From contig NC_079885.1 of NCBI RefSeq assembly GCF_029227915.1, positions 2,790,001-2,854,000 of the forward strand: 64,000 nucleotides of DNA, read 5' to 3'. The notes beneath the pieces are model-generated. The model ran no database searches and was not told the DNA's origin. It saw only the letters and a program-made list of their open reading frames with translations. This DNA comes from Hydractinia symbiolongicarpus. Its lineage: Eukaryota; Cnidaria; Hydrozoa; Anthoathecata; Hydractiniidae. Numbering within the stretch: the first letter of the stretch is position 1; the number at the start of each line of letters is the position of its first letter. The translations under genes and the position numbers were made by a program. Positions 51,201 through 63,280 of the stretch are shown here, in pieces.

Positions 51201-54200
51201 CCTGGGTACTTTCTTTGTATACTTTTGACTATACGGGCCGAGTCCGGGATTTACGGGAAATCGCAGGTTTTCGTTTGCCGGCGATTAAACTTCTTTTATT
51301 CAGCGTCTCATCAAAAATGAAAACAAGTTTGAAAACTACAAGTCTCATGCGTTTCAGTGGTGAAAAAATAATCTAAAAAATCGTTCGGGAAATGAGTTTA
51401 CTCCCTGGATACTTTCTTTGTATACTTTTGACTATACGGGCCAAGCCCGGGATTTACGGTTAATCGCGGGTTTTCGTTTGCCGGCGATTAAACTTCTTTT
51501 ATTCAGCGTCTCATCAAAAAAGAAAACATTTTTGAAAACTACAAGTCTTATGCGTTTTAGTGGTGAAAAAATAATTTAAAAAATCGTTCGGGAAATCAGT
51601 TTACTCCTTGGGTACTTTCTTTATGTACATTCAACTATACGGGCCAAGCCCGGGATTTACGGGAAATCGCGGGTTTTCGTTTGCCGGCGATTAAATTTCT
51701 TTCATTCAGCGTCTCATCAAAAATGAAAACATTTTTGAAAACTACAAGTCTTATGCGTTTTAGTGGTGAAAAAATAATTTAAAAAATCGTTCGGGAAATG
51801 AGTTTACTCACAGGGTACTTTCTTTGTATACATTCGACTATACGGGCCAAGCCCGGGATTTACGGAAATCGCGGGTTTTCGTTTGCCGGCGCTTAAACCA
51901 CTTTCATTAAGCGTCTCATCAAAAATGAAAACATTTCTGAGAACTACAAGTCTCATGCGTTTTAGTGGTGAAAAAATAATTTAAAAAATCGTTCGGAAAT
52001 TGAGTTTACTCCCTGGGTACTTTCTTTGTATACTTTTGACTGTACGGGCCGAGTCAGGGATTTACGGGAAGTCGCAGGTTTTCGTTTGCCGGCGATTAAA
52101 CTTCTTTTATACAGCGTCTCATCAAAAATGAAAACATTTTTAAAAACTACAAGTGTCATGGGCTTTAGTGGTGAAATAATAATTTAAAAACTCGTTCGGG
52201 AAATGAGTTTACACCCTGGGTACTTTCTTTGTATACTTTTGACTATACGGGCCGAGTCCGGGATTTACGGGAAATCGCAGGTTTTCGTTTGCCGGCGATT
52301 AAACTTCTTTTATTCAGCGTCTCATCAAAAATGAAAACAAGTTTGAAAACTACAAGTCTCATGCGTTTTAGTGGTGAAAAAATAATCTAAAAAATCGTTC
52401 GGGAAATGAGTTTACTCCCTGGATACTTTCTTTGTATACTTTTGACTATACGGGCCAAGCCCGGGATTTACGGTTAATCGCGGGTTTTCGTTTGCCGGCG
52501 ATTAAACTTCTTTTATTCAGCGTCTCATCAAAAAAGAAAACATTTTTGAAAACTACAAGTCTTATGCGTTTTAGTGCTGAAAAAATAATTTAAAAAATCG
52601 TTCGGGAAATCAGTTTACTCCTTGGGTACTTTCTTTATGTACATTCAACTATACGGGCCAAGCCCGGGATTTACGGGAAATCGCGGGTTTTCGTTTGCCG
52701 GCGATTAAATTTCTTTTATTCAGCGTCTCATCAAAAATGAAAACATTTTTAAAAACTACAAGTCTTATGCGTTTTAGTGGTGAAAAAATAATTTAAAAAA
52801 TCGTTCTGGAAATGAGTTTACTCACAGGGTAATTTCTTTGTATACATTCGACTATACGGCCAAGCCCGGGATTTACGGGAAATCGCGGGTTTTCGTTTGC
52901 CGGCGCTTAAACCACTTTCATTAAGCGTCTCATCAAAAATGAAAACATTTCTGAAAACTACAAGTCTCATGCGTTTTAGTGGTGAAAAAATAATTTAAAA
53001 AATCGTTCGGAAATTGAGTTTACTCCCTGGGTACTTTCTTTGTATACTTTTGACTATACGGGCCGAGTCAGGGATTTACGGGAAGTCGCAGGTTTTCGTT
53101 TGCCGGCGATTAAACTTCTTTTATACAGCGTCTCATCAAAAATGAAAACATTTTTAAAAACTACAAGTCTCATGGGCTTTAGTGGTGAAATAATAATTTA
53201 AAAAATCGTTCGGGAAATGAGTTTACACCCTGGGTACTTTCTTTGTATACTTTTGACTATACGGGCCGAGTCCGGGATTTACGGGAAATCGCAAGTTTTC
53301 GTTTGCCGGCGATTAAATTCTTTTATTCAGCGTCTCATCAAAAATGAAAACAAGTTTGAAAACTACAAGTCTCATGTGTTTTAGTGGTGAAAAAATAATC
53401 TAAAAAATCGTTCGGGAAATGAGTTTACACCCTGGATACTTTCTTTGTATACTTTTGACTATACGGACCAAGCCCGGGATTTACGATTAATCGCGGGTTT
53501 TCGTTTGCCGGCGATTAAACTTCTTTTATTCAGCGTCTCATCAAAAATGAAAACATTTTTGAAAACTACAAGTCTCATGCATTTCAGTGGTGAAAAAAAA
53601 TTTAAAAAATCATTCGGGAAATGAGTTTACTCCCTGGGTACTTTCTTTGTATACATTCGACTACACGGGCCAAGCCCGGCATTTACGGAAAATCGCGGGT
53701 TTTCGTTTGCCGGCGATTAAATTTCTTTTATTCAGCGTCTCATCAAAAATGAAAACATTTTTGAAAACTACAAGTCTTATGCGTTTTAGTGGTGAAAAAA
53801 TAAATTAAAAAATCGTTCTGGAAATGAGTTTACTCACAGGGTACTTTCTTTGTATACATTCGACTATACGGGCCAAGCCCGGGATTTACGGAAATCGCGG
53901 GTTTTCGTTTGCCGGCGCTTAAACCACTTTCATTAAGCGTCTCATCAAAAATGAAAACATTTCTGAAAACTACAAGTCTCATGCGTTTTAGTGGTGAAAA
54001 AATAATTTAAAAAATCGTTCGGAAATTGAGTTTACTCCCTGGGTACTTTCTTTGTATACTTTTGACTATACGGGCCGAGTCAGGGATTTACGGGAAGTCG
54101 CAGGTTTTCGTTTGCCGGCGATTAAACTTCTTTTATACAGCGTCTCATCAAAAATGAAAACATTTTTAAAAACTACAAGTCTCATGGGCTTTAGTGGTGA

Positions 54201-56339
54201 AATAATAATTTAAAAAATCGTTCGGGAAATGAGTTTACACCCTGGGTACTTTCTTTGTATACTTTTGACTATACGGGCCGAGTCCGGGATTTACGGGAAA
54301 TCGCAAGTTTTCGTTTGCCGGCGATTAAATTCTTTTATTCAGCGTCTCATCAAAAATGAAAACAAGTTTGAAAACTACAAGTCTCATGTGTTTTAGTGGT
54401 GAAAAAATAATCTAAAAAATCGTTCGGGAAATGAGTTTACACCCTGGATACTTTCTTTGTATACTTTTGACTATACGGACCAAGCCCGGGATTTACGATT
54501 AATCGCGGGTTTTCGTTTGCCGGCGATTAAACTTCTTTTATTCAGCGTCTCATCAAAAATGAAAACATTTTTGAAAACTACAAGTCTCATGCATTTCAGT
54601 GGTGAAAAAAAATTTAAAAAATCATTCGGGAAATGAGTTTACTCCCTGGGTACTTTCTTTGTATACATTCGACTACACGGGCCAAGCCCGGCATTTACGG
54701 AAAATCGCGGGTTTTCGTTTGCCGGCGATTAAATTTCTTTTATTCAGCGTCTCATCAAAAATGAAAACATTTTTGAAAACTACAAGTCTTATGCGTTTTA
54801 GTGGTGAAAAAATAAATTAAAAAATCGTTCTGGAAATGAGTTTACTCACAGGGTACTTTCTTTGTATACATTCGACTATACGGGCCAAGCCCGGGATTTA
54901 CGGAAATCGCGGGTTTTCGTTTGCCGGCGCTTAAACCACTTTCATTAAGCGTCTCATCAAAAATGAAAACATTTCTGAAAACTACAAGTCTCATGCGTTT
55001 TAGTGGTGAAAAAATAATTTAAAAAATCGTTCGGAAATTGAGTTTACTCCCTGGGTACTTTCTTTGTATATTTTTGACTATACGGGCCGAGTCAGGGATT
55101 TACGGGAAGTCGCAGGTTTTCGTTTGCCGGCGATTAAACTTCTTTTATACAGCGTCTCATCAAAAATGAAAACATTTTTAAAAACTACAAGTGTCATGGG
55201 CTTTAGTGGTGAAATAATAATTTAAAAACTCGTTCGGGAAATGAGTTTACACCCTGGGTACTTTCTTTGTATACTTTTGACTATACGGGCCGAGTCCGGG
55301 ATTTACGGGAAATCGCAGGTTTTCGTTTGCCGGCGATTAAACTTCTTTTATTCAGCGTCTCATCAAAAATGAAAACAAGTTTGAAAACTACAAGTCTCAT
55401 GCGTTTTAGTGGTGAAAAAATAATCTAAAAAATCGTTCGGGAAATGAGTTTACTCCCTGGATACTTTCTTTGTATACTTTTGACTATACGGGCCAAGCCC
55501 GGGATTTACGGTTAATCGCGGGTTTTCGTTTGCCGGCGATTAAACTTCTTTTATTCAGCGTCTCATCAAAAAAGAAAACATTTTTGAAAACTACAAGTCT
55601 TATGCGTTTTAGTGGTGAAAAAATAATTTAAAAAATCGTTCGGGAAATCAGTTTACTCCTTGGGTACTTTCTTTATGTACATTCAACTATACGGGACAAG
55701 CCCGGGATTTACGGGAAATCGCGGGTTTTCGTTTGCCGGCGATTAAATTTCTTTCATTCAGCGTCTCATCAAAAATGAAAACATTTTTGAAAACTACAAG
55801 TCTTATGCGTTTTAGTGGTGAAAAAATAATTTAAAAAATCGTTCTGGAAATGAGTTTACTCACAGGGTACTTTCTTTGTATACATTCGACTATACGGCCA
55901 AGCCCGGGATTTACGGGAAATCGCGGGTTTTCGTTTGCCGGCGCTTAAACCACTTTCATTAAGCGTCTCATCAAAAATGAAAACATTTCTGAAAACTACA
56001 AGTCTCATGCGTTTTAGTGGTGAAAAAATAATTTAAAAAATCGTTCGGAAATTGAGTTTACTCCCTGGGTACTTTCTTTGTATACTTTTGACTATACGGG
56101 CCGAGTCAGGGATTTACGGGAAGTCGCAGGTTTTCGTTTGCCGGCGATTAAACTTCTTTTATACAGCGTCTCATCAAAAATGAAAACATTTTTAAAAACT
56201 ACAAGTCTCATGAGCTTTAGTGGTGAAATAATAATTTAAAAAATCGTTCGGGAAATGAGTTTACACCCTGGGTACTTTCTTTGTATACTTTTGACTATAC
56301 GGGCCGAGTCCGGGATTTACGGGAAATCGCAAGTTTTCG
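48234..56339 (+). repeat. Regular 5-monomer HOR (~1,013 bp), eight tandem copies
   Basis: Copies start at 48234, 49248, 50262, 51274, 52288, 53302, 54314 and 55326, with spacings of 1,012-1,014 bp. A ninth, incomplete copy begins at 56340. Each has five distinguishable monomers in fixed order. This is the most regular part of the window. The second monomer comes in two alternative forms: AAAAAAGAAAACA with TTTATGTACATTCAAC, or ATGCATTTCAG with CATTCGGG. The latter is in the copies at 50262, 53302 and 54314. The copy at 54314 shares CTCATGTGTTTTAG and GTTTACACCCTGGATAC with the one at 53302, so it is a recent tandem duplicate of it. Confidence 0.88.
51274..52287 (+). repeat. Reference copy of the 5-monomer HOR, with its five monomers
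   Basis: Monomer 1 (51274-51476) has AAAACAAGTTTG, AATAATCTAAAAAATCG, CTCCCTGGATAC and TTTACGGTTAATCGC. Monomer 2 (51477-51679) has CAAAAAAGAAAACA, GAAATCAGTTTACTCCTTGG and TTTATGTACATTCAAC. Monomer 3 (51680-51881, 202 bp) has ATTAAATTTC, CTCACAGGG and TTTACGGAAATCGC. Monomer 4 (51882-52084) has GGCGCTTAAACCAC, CATTTCTGA, CGGAAATTGAG and GAGTCAGGG. Monomer 5 (52085-52287) has TTATACAGCG, AGTGTCATGGGCTTTAG, GAAATAATAA and TTACACCCTGGG. Monomers 4 and 5 are G class and 2 and 3 are A class. Monomer 1 mixes both. Confidence 0.88.
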
Positions 56340-56609
56340 TTTGCCGGCGATTAAATTCTTTTATTCAGCGTCTCATCAAAAATGAAAACAAGTTTGAAAA
56401 CTACAAGTCTCATGCGTTTTAGTGGTGAAAAAATAATCTAAAAAATCGTTCGGGAAATGAGTTTACTCCCTGGATACTTTCTTTGTATACTTTTGACTAT
56501 ACGGACCAAGCCCGGGATTTACGGTTAATCGCGGGTTTTCGTTTGCCGGCGATTAAACTTCTTTTATTCAGCGTCTCATCAAAAATGAAAACATTTTTGA
56601 AAACTACAA

Positions 56610-58850
56610 GTCTTATGCGTTTTAGTGGTGAAAAAATAATTTAAAAAATCGTTCGGGAAATCAGTTTACTCCTTGGGTACTTTCTTTATATACATTCAAC
56701 TATACGGGCCAAGCCCGGGATTTACGGGAAATCGCGAGTTTTCGTTTGCCGGCAATTAAACTTCTTTTATTCAGCGTCTCATCAAAAATGAAAACATTTT
56801 TGAAAACTACAAGTCTTGTGCGTTTTAGTGGTGAAAAAATAATTTAAAAAATCGTTCTGGAAATGAGTTTACTCACAGGGTACTTTCTTTGTATATATTC
56901 GACTATACGGGCCAAGCACAGGATTTACGGGAAATCGCGGGTTTTCGTTTGCCGGCGATTAAATCTCTTTCATTAAGCGTCTCATCAAAAATGAAAACAT
57001 TTTTGAAAACTACAAGTCTCATGCATTTCAGTGGTGAAAAAAAATTTAAAAAATCATTCGGGAAATGAGTTTACTCCCTGGGTACTTTCTTTGTATACAT
57101 TCGACTACACGGGCCAAGCCCGGCATTTACGGAAAATCGCGGGTTTTCGTTTGCCGGCGATTAAACTTCTTTTATTCAGCGTCCCATCAAAAATGAAAAC
57201 ATTTTTGAAAACTACAATTCTCATGCGTTTTAGTGGTGAAAAAATAATGCCGCCGATTAAACTTCTTTTATTCAGCGTCTCATCAAAAATGAAAACATTT
57301 TTAAAACTACAAGTCTTATGCGTTTTAGTGTTGAAAAAATAATTTAAAAAATCGTTCTGGAAATGAGTTTACTCACAGGATACTACAAGTCTCATGCAAT
57401 TTAGTGGTGAAAAGATAATTTAAAAAATCGTTCTGGAAATGAGTTTACTCACAGGGTACTTTCTTTGTATACATTCGACTACACGGGCCAAGCCCGGGAT
57501 TTAGGGAAAATCGCTGGTTTTCGTTTGCCGGCGATTAATCCTCTTTCATTAAGCGTCTCATCAAAAATGAAAACATTTTTGAAAACTACAAGTCTCGTGC
57601 GTTTTAGTGGTGAAAATATAATTTAAAAAATCGCTCGGGAAATTAGTTTACTCCTTGGTTACTTTCTTTGTATAATTTTAACTATACGGGCCAAGCCCGA
57701 GATTTACGGGAAATGGCGAGTTTTCGTTTGCCGGCGATCAAACTTCTTTTATTTAGTGTCTCATCAAAAATGAAAACAATTTTGAAAACTACAAGTCTCA
57801 TGCGTTTTAGTGGTGAAAAGATAATTTAAAAAATTGTTTTGAAAATGAGTTAACTCACAGGGTACTTTCTTTGTGTACATTCGACTATACGGCCCAAGCA
57901 CGGGATTTACCGGAAATCGCGGGTTTTCGTTTGCCGGCGATTAAACCAGTTTCATTAAGCGTCTCATCAAAAATGAAAACATTTTTAAAAACTACAAGTC
58001 TCATGGGCTTTAGTGGTGAAATAATAATTTAAAAAATCGTTCGGGAAATGAGTTTACACCCTGGGTACTTTCTTTGTATACTTTTGACTATACGGGCCGA
58101 GTCCGGGATTTACGGGAAATCGCAAGTTTTCGTTTGCCGGCGATTAAACTTCTTTTATTCAGCGTCTCATCAAAAATGAAAACAATTTTGAAAACTACAA
58201 GTTTCATGCGTTTTAGTGGTGAAAAGATAATTTAAAAAATCGTTTTGAAAATGAGTTAACTCACAGGGTACTTTCTTTGTATACATTCGACTATACGGCC
58301 CAAGCCCGGGATTTACCGGAAATCGCGGGTTTTCGTTTGCCGGCGATTAAACCACTTTCATTAAGCGTCTCATCAAAAATGAAAACATTTTTAAAAACTA
58401 CAAGTCTCATGGGCTTTAGTGGTGAAATAATAATTTAAAAAATCGTTCGGGAAATGAGTTTACACCCTGGGTACTTTCTTTGTATACTTTTGACTATACG
58501 GGCCGAGTCCGGGATTTACGGGAAATCGCAAGTTTTCGTTTGCCGGCGATTAAACTTCTTTTATTCAGCGTCTCATCAAAAATGAAAACAAGTTTGAAAA
58601 CTACAAGTCTCATGCGTTTTAGTGGTGAAAAAATAATCTAAAAAATCGTTCAGAAAATGAGTTTACTCCCTGGATACTTTCTTTGTATACTTTTGACTAT
58701 ACGGACCAAGCCCGGGATTTACGGTTAATCGCGGGTTTTCGTTTGACGGCGATTAAACTTCTTTTATTCAGCGTCTCATCAAAAATGAAAACATTTTTGA
58801 AAACTACAAGTCTTATGCGTTTTAGTGGTGATAAAATAATTTAAAAAATC
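56610..58850 (+). repeat. Block with two deletion junctions, copy 2
   Basis: It matches copy 1 at an offset of 10,102 bp, with the same two junctions near 57.25 and 57.38 kb, and the private ACAATTCTCATG and TTTTAGTGTTGAAAA changes. It lacks the monomer with GTCCCATC/AATAATATAAAAA that the other two copies have after the GAAAATATAA monomer, so one unit was lost in register. It continues into GGCGATCAAAC and CGGCCCAAGCACGGG monomers. Confidence 0.8.
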
Positions 58851-60839
58851 GTTCTGGAAATGAGTTTACTCACAGGGTACTTTCTTTGTATATATTCGAC
58901 TATACGGGCCAAGCCCAGGATTTACGGGAAATCGCGGGTTTTCGTTTGCCGGCGATTAAACCTCTTTCATTAAGCGTCTCATCAAAAATGAAAACATTTT
59001 TGAAAACTACAAGTCTCATGCATTTCAGTGGTGAAAAAAAATTTAAAAAATCATGCGGGAAATGAGTTTACTCCCTGGGTACTTTCTTTGTATACATTCG
59101 ACTACACGGACCAAGCCCGGCATTTACGGGAAATCGCGGGTTTTCGTTTGCCGGCGATTAAATTTCTTTTATTCAGCGTCTCATCAAAAATGAAAACATT
59201 TTTGAAAACTACAAGTCTTATGCGTTTTAGTGGTGAAAAAATAATTTAAAAAATCGTTCGGGAAATCAGTTTACCCCTTGGGTACTTTCTTTATGTACAT
59301 TTAACTATACGGGCCAAGCCCCGGATTTACGGGAAATCGCGGGTTTTCGTTTGCCGGCGATTAAATTTCTTTTATTCAGCGTCTCATCAAAAATGAAAAC
59401 ATTTTTGAAAACTACAAGTCTTATGCGTTTTAGTGGTGAAAAAATAATTTAAAAAATCGTTCTGGAAACGAGTTTACTCACAGGGTACTTTCTTTGTATA
59501 CATTCGACTATACGGGCCAAGCCCGGGATTTACGGGAAATCGCGGGTTTTCGTTTGCCGGCGCTTAAACCACTTTCATTAAGCGTCTCATCAAAAATGAA
59601 AACATTTCTGAAAACTACAAGTCTCATGCGTTTTAGTGGTGAAAAAATAATTTAAAAAATCGTTCGGAAATTGAGTTTACTCCCTGGGTACTTTCTTTGT
59701 ATACTTTTGACTATACGGGCCGAGTCAGGGATTTACGGGAAGTCGCAGGTTTTCGTTTGCCGGCGATTAAACTTCTTTTATACAGCGTCTCATCAAAAAT
59801 GAAAACAAGTTTGAAAACTACAAGTCTCATGCGTTTTAGTGGTGAAAAAATAATCTAAAAAATCGTTCGGGAAATGAGTTTACTCCCTGGATACTTTCTT
59901 TGTATACTTTTGACTATACGGGCCAAGCCCGGGATTTACGGTTAATCGCGGGTTTTCGTTTGCCGGCGATTAAACTTCTTTTATTCAGCGTCTCATCAGA
60001 AAAGAAAACATTTTTGAAAACTACAAGTCTTATGCGTTTTAGTGGTGAAAAAATAATTTAAAAAATCGTTCGGGAAATCAGTTTACTCCTTGGGTACTTT
60101 CTTTATGTACATTCAACTATACGGGCCAGGCCCGGGATTTACGGGAAATCGCGGGTTTTCGTTTGCCGGCGATTAAATTTCTTTTATTCAGCGTCTCATC
60201 AAAAATGAAAACATTTTTGAAAACTACAAGTCTTATGCGTTTTAGTGGTGAAAAAATAATTTAAAAAATCGTTCTGGAAATGAGTTTACTCACAGGGTAC
60301 TTTCTTTGTATACATTCGACTATACGGGCCAAGCCCGGGATTTACCGGAAATCGCGGGTTTTCGTTTGCCGGCGCTTAAACCACTTTCATTAAGCGTCTC
60401 ATCAAAAATGAAAACATTTCTGAAAACTACAAGTCTCATGCGTTTTAGTGGTGAAAAAATAATTTAAAAAATCGTTCGGAAATTGAGTTTACTCCCTGGG
60501 TACTTTCTTTGTATACTTTTGACTATACGGGCCGAGTCAGGGATTTACGGGAAGTCGCAGGTTTTCGTTTGCCGGCGATTAAACTTCTTTTATACAGCGT
60601 CTCATCAAAAATGAAAACATTTTTAAAAACTACAAGTCTCATGGGCTTTAGTGGTAAAATAATAATTTAAAAAATCGTTCGGGAAATGAGTTTACACCCT
60701 GGGTACTTTCTTTGTATACTTTTGACTATACGGGCCGAGTCCGGGATTTACGGGAAATCGCAAGTTTTCGTTTGCCGGCGATTAAATTCTTTTATTCAGC
60801 GTCTCATCAAAAATGAAAACATTTTTGAAAACTACAAGT

Positions 60840-63280
60840 CTTATGCGTTTTAGTGGTGAAAAAATAATTTAAAAAATCGTTCGGGAAATCAGTTTACTCC
60901 TTGGGTACTTTCTTTATATACATTGAACTATACGGGCCAAGCCCGGGATTTACGGGAAATCGCGAGTTTTCGTTTGCCGGCGAATAAACTTCTTTTAATC
61001 AGCGTCTCATCAAAAATGAAAACATTTTTGAAAACTACAAGTCTTGTGCGTTTTAGTGGTGAAAAAATAATTTAAAAAATCGTTCTGGAAATGAGTTTAC
61101 TCACAGGGTACTTTCTTTGTATATATTCGACTATACGGGCCAAGCCCAGGATTTACGGGAAATCGCGGGTTTTCGTTTGCCGGCGATTAAACCTCTTTCA
61201 TTAAGCGTCTCATCAAAAATGAAAACATTTTTGAAAACTACAAGTCTCATGCATTTCAGTGGTGAAAAAAAATTTAAAAAATCATTCGGGAAATGAGTTT
61301 ACTCCCTGGGTACTTTCTTTGTATACATTCGACTACACGGGCCAAGCCCGGCATTTACGGAAAATCGCGGGTTTTCGTTTGCCGGCGATTAAACTTCTTT
61401 TATTCAGCGTCCCTTCAAAAATGAAAACATTTTTGAAAACTACAATTCTCATGCGTTTTAGTGGTGAAAAAATAATGCCGGCGATTAAACTTCTTTTATT
61501 CAGCGTCTCATCAAAAATGAAAAAATTTTTGAAAACTACAAGTCTTATGCGTTTTAGTGTTAAAAAAATAATTTAAAAAATCGTTCTGGAAATGAGTTTA
61601 CTCACAGGATACTACCAATCTCATGCAATTTAGTGGTGAAAAGATAATTTAAAAAATCGTTCTGGAAATGAGTTTACTCACAGGGTACTTTCTTTGTATA
61701 CATTCGACTGCACGGGCCAAGCCCGGATTTAGGGGAAATCGCTGGTTTTCGTTTGCCGGCGATTAAACCTCTTTCATTAAGCGTCTCATCAAAAATGAAA
61801 ACATTTTTGAAAACTACAAGTCTCGTGCGTTTTAGTGGTGAAAATATAATTTAAAAAATCGCTCGGGAAATTAGTTTACTCCCTGGGTACTTTCTTTGTA
61901 TACTTTTGACTATACGGGCCGAGTCCGGGATTTACGGGAAATCGCGGGTTTTCGTTTGCCGGCGATTAAACTTCTTTTATTCAGCGTCCCATCAAAAATG
62001 AAAACATTTTTGAAAACTAAAAGTCTCATGCGTTTTAGTGGTGAAAAAATAATATAAAAAATCGTTCAGGAAATGAGTTTACTCCCTGGTTACTTTCTTT
62101 GTATAATTTTGACTATACGGGCCAAGCCCGGGATTAACGGGAAATGGCGAGTTTTCGTTTGCCGGCGATCAAACTTCTTTTATTTAGTGTCTCATCAAAA
62201 ATGAAAACAATTTTGAAAACTACAAGTCTCATGCGTTTTAGTGGTGAAAAGATAATTTAAAAAATCGTTTTGAAAATGAGTAAACTCACAGGGTACTTTC
62301 TTTGTATACATTCGACTATACGGCCCAAGCCCGGGATTTACCGGAAATCGCGGGTTTTTGTTTGCCGGCGATTAAACCACTTTCATTAAGCGTCTCATCA
62401 AAAATGAAAACATTTTTAAAAACTACAAGTCTCATGGGCTTTAGTGGTGAAATAATAATTTAAAAAATCGTTCGGGAAATGAGTTTACACCCTGGGTACT
62501 TTCTTTGTATACTTTTGACTATACGGGCCGAGTCCGGGATTTACGGGAAATCGCAAGTTTTCGTTTGCCGGCGATTAAACTTCTTTTATTCAGCGTCTCA
62601 TCAAAAATGAAAACAATTTTGAAAACTACAAGTCTCATGCGTTTTAGTGGTGAAAAGATAATTTAAAAAATCGTTTTGAAAATGAGTTAACTCACAGGGT
62701 ACTTTCTTTGTATACATTCGACTATACGGCCCAAGCCCGGGATTTACCGGAAATCGCGGGTTTTCGTTTGCCGGCGATTAAACCACTTTCATTAAGCGTC
62801 TCATCAAAAATGAAAACATTTTTAAAAACTACAAGTCTCATGGGCTTTAGTGGTGAAATAATAATTTAAAAAAGCGTTTGGGAAATGAGTTTACACCCTG
62901 GGTACTTTCTTTGTATACTTTTGACTATACGGGCCGAGTCCGGGATTTACGGGAAATCGCAAGTTTTCGTTTGCCGGCAATTAAACTTCTTTTATTCAGC
63001 GTCTCATCAAAAATGAAAACAAGTTTGGAAACTACAAGTCTCATGCGTTTTAGTGGTGAAAAAATAATCTAAAAAATCGTTCGGGAAATGAGTTTACTCC
63101 CTGGATACTTTCTTTGTATACTTTTGACTATACGGACCAAGCCCGGGATTTACGGTTAATCGCGGGTTTTCGTTTGAAGGCGATTAAACTTCTTTTATTC
63201 AGCGTCTCATCAAAAATGAAAACATTTTTAAAAACTACAAGTCTTATGCGTTTTAGTGGTGAAAAAATAATTTAAAAAAT
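60840..63280 (+). repeat. Block with two deletion junctions, copy 3
   Basis: It matches copy 2 at 4,228 bp before, and 4,431 bp after, the monomer missing from copy 2. Junctions lie near 61.475 and 61.61 kb. Small private changes include CAGCGTCCCTTC, GAAAAAATTTTTG and ACTACCAATCTC, showing some divergence since copying. The match to copy 2 continues to the AAAACAAGTTTG monomer near 63.02 kb and slightly beyond. Confidence 0.8.
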
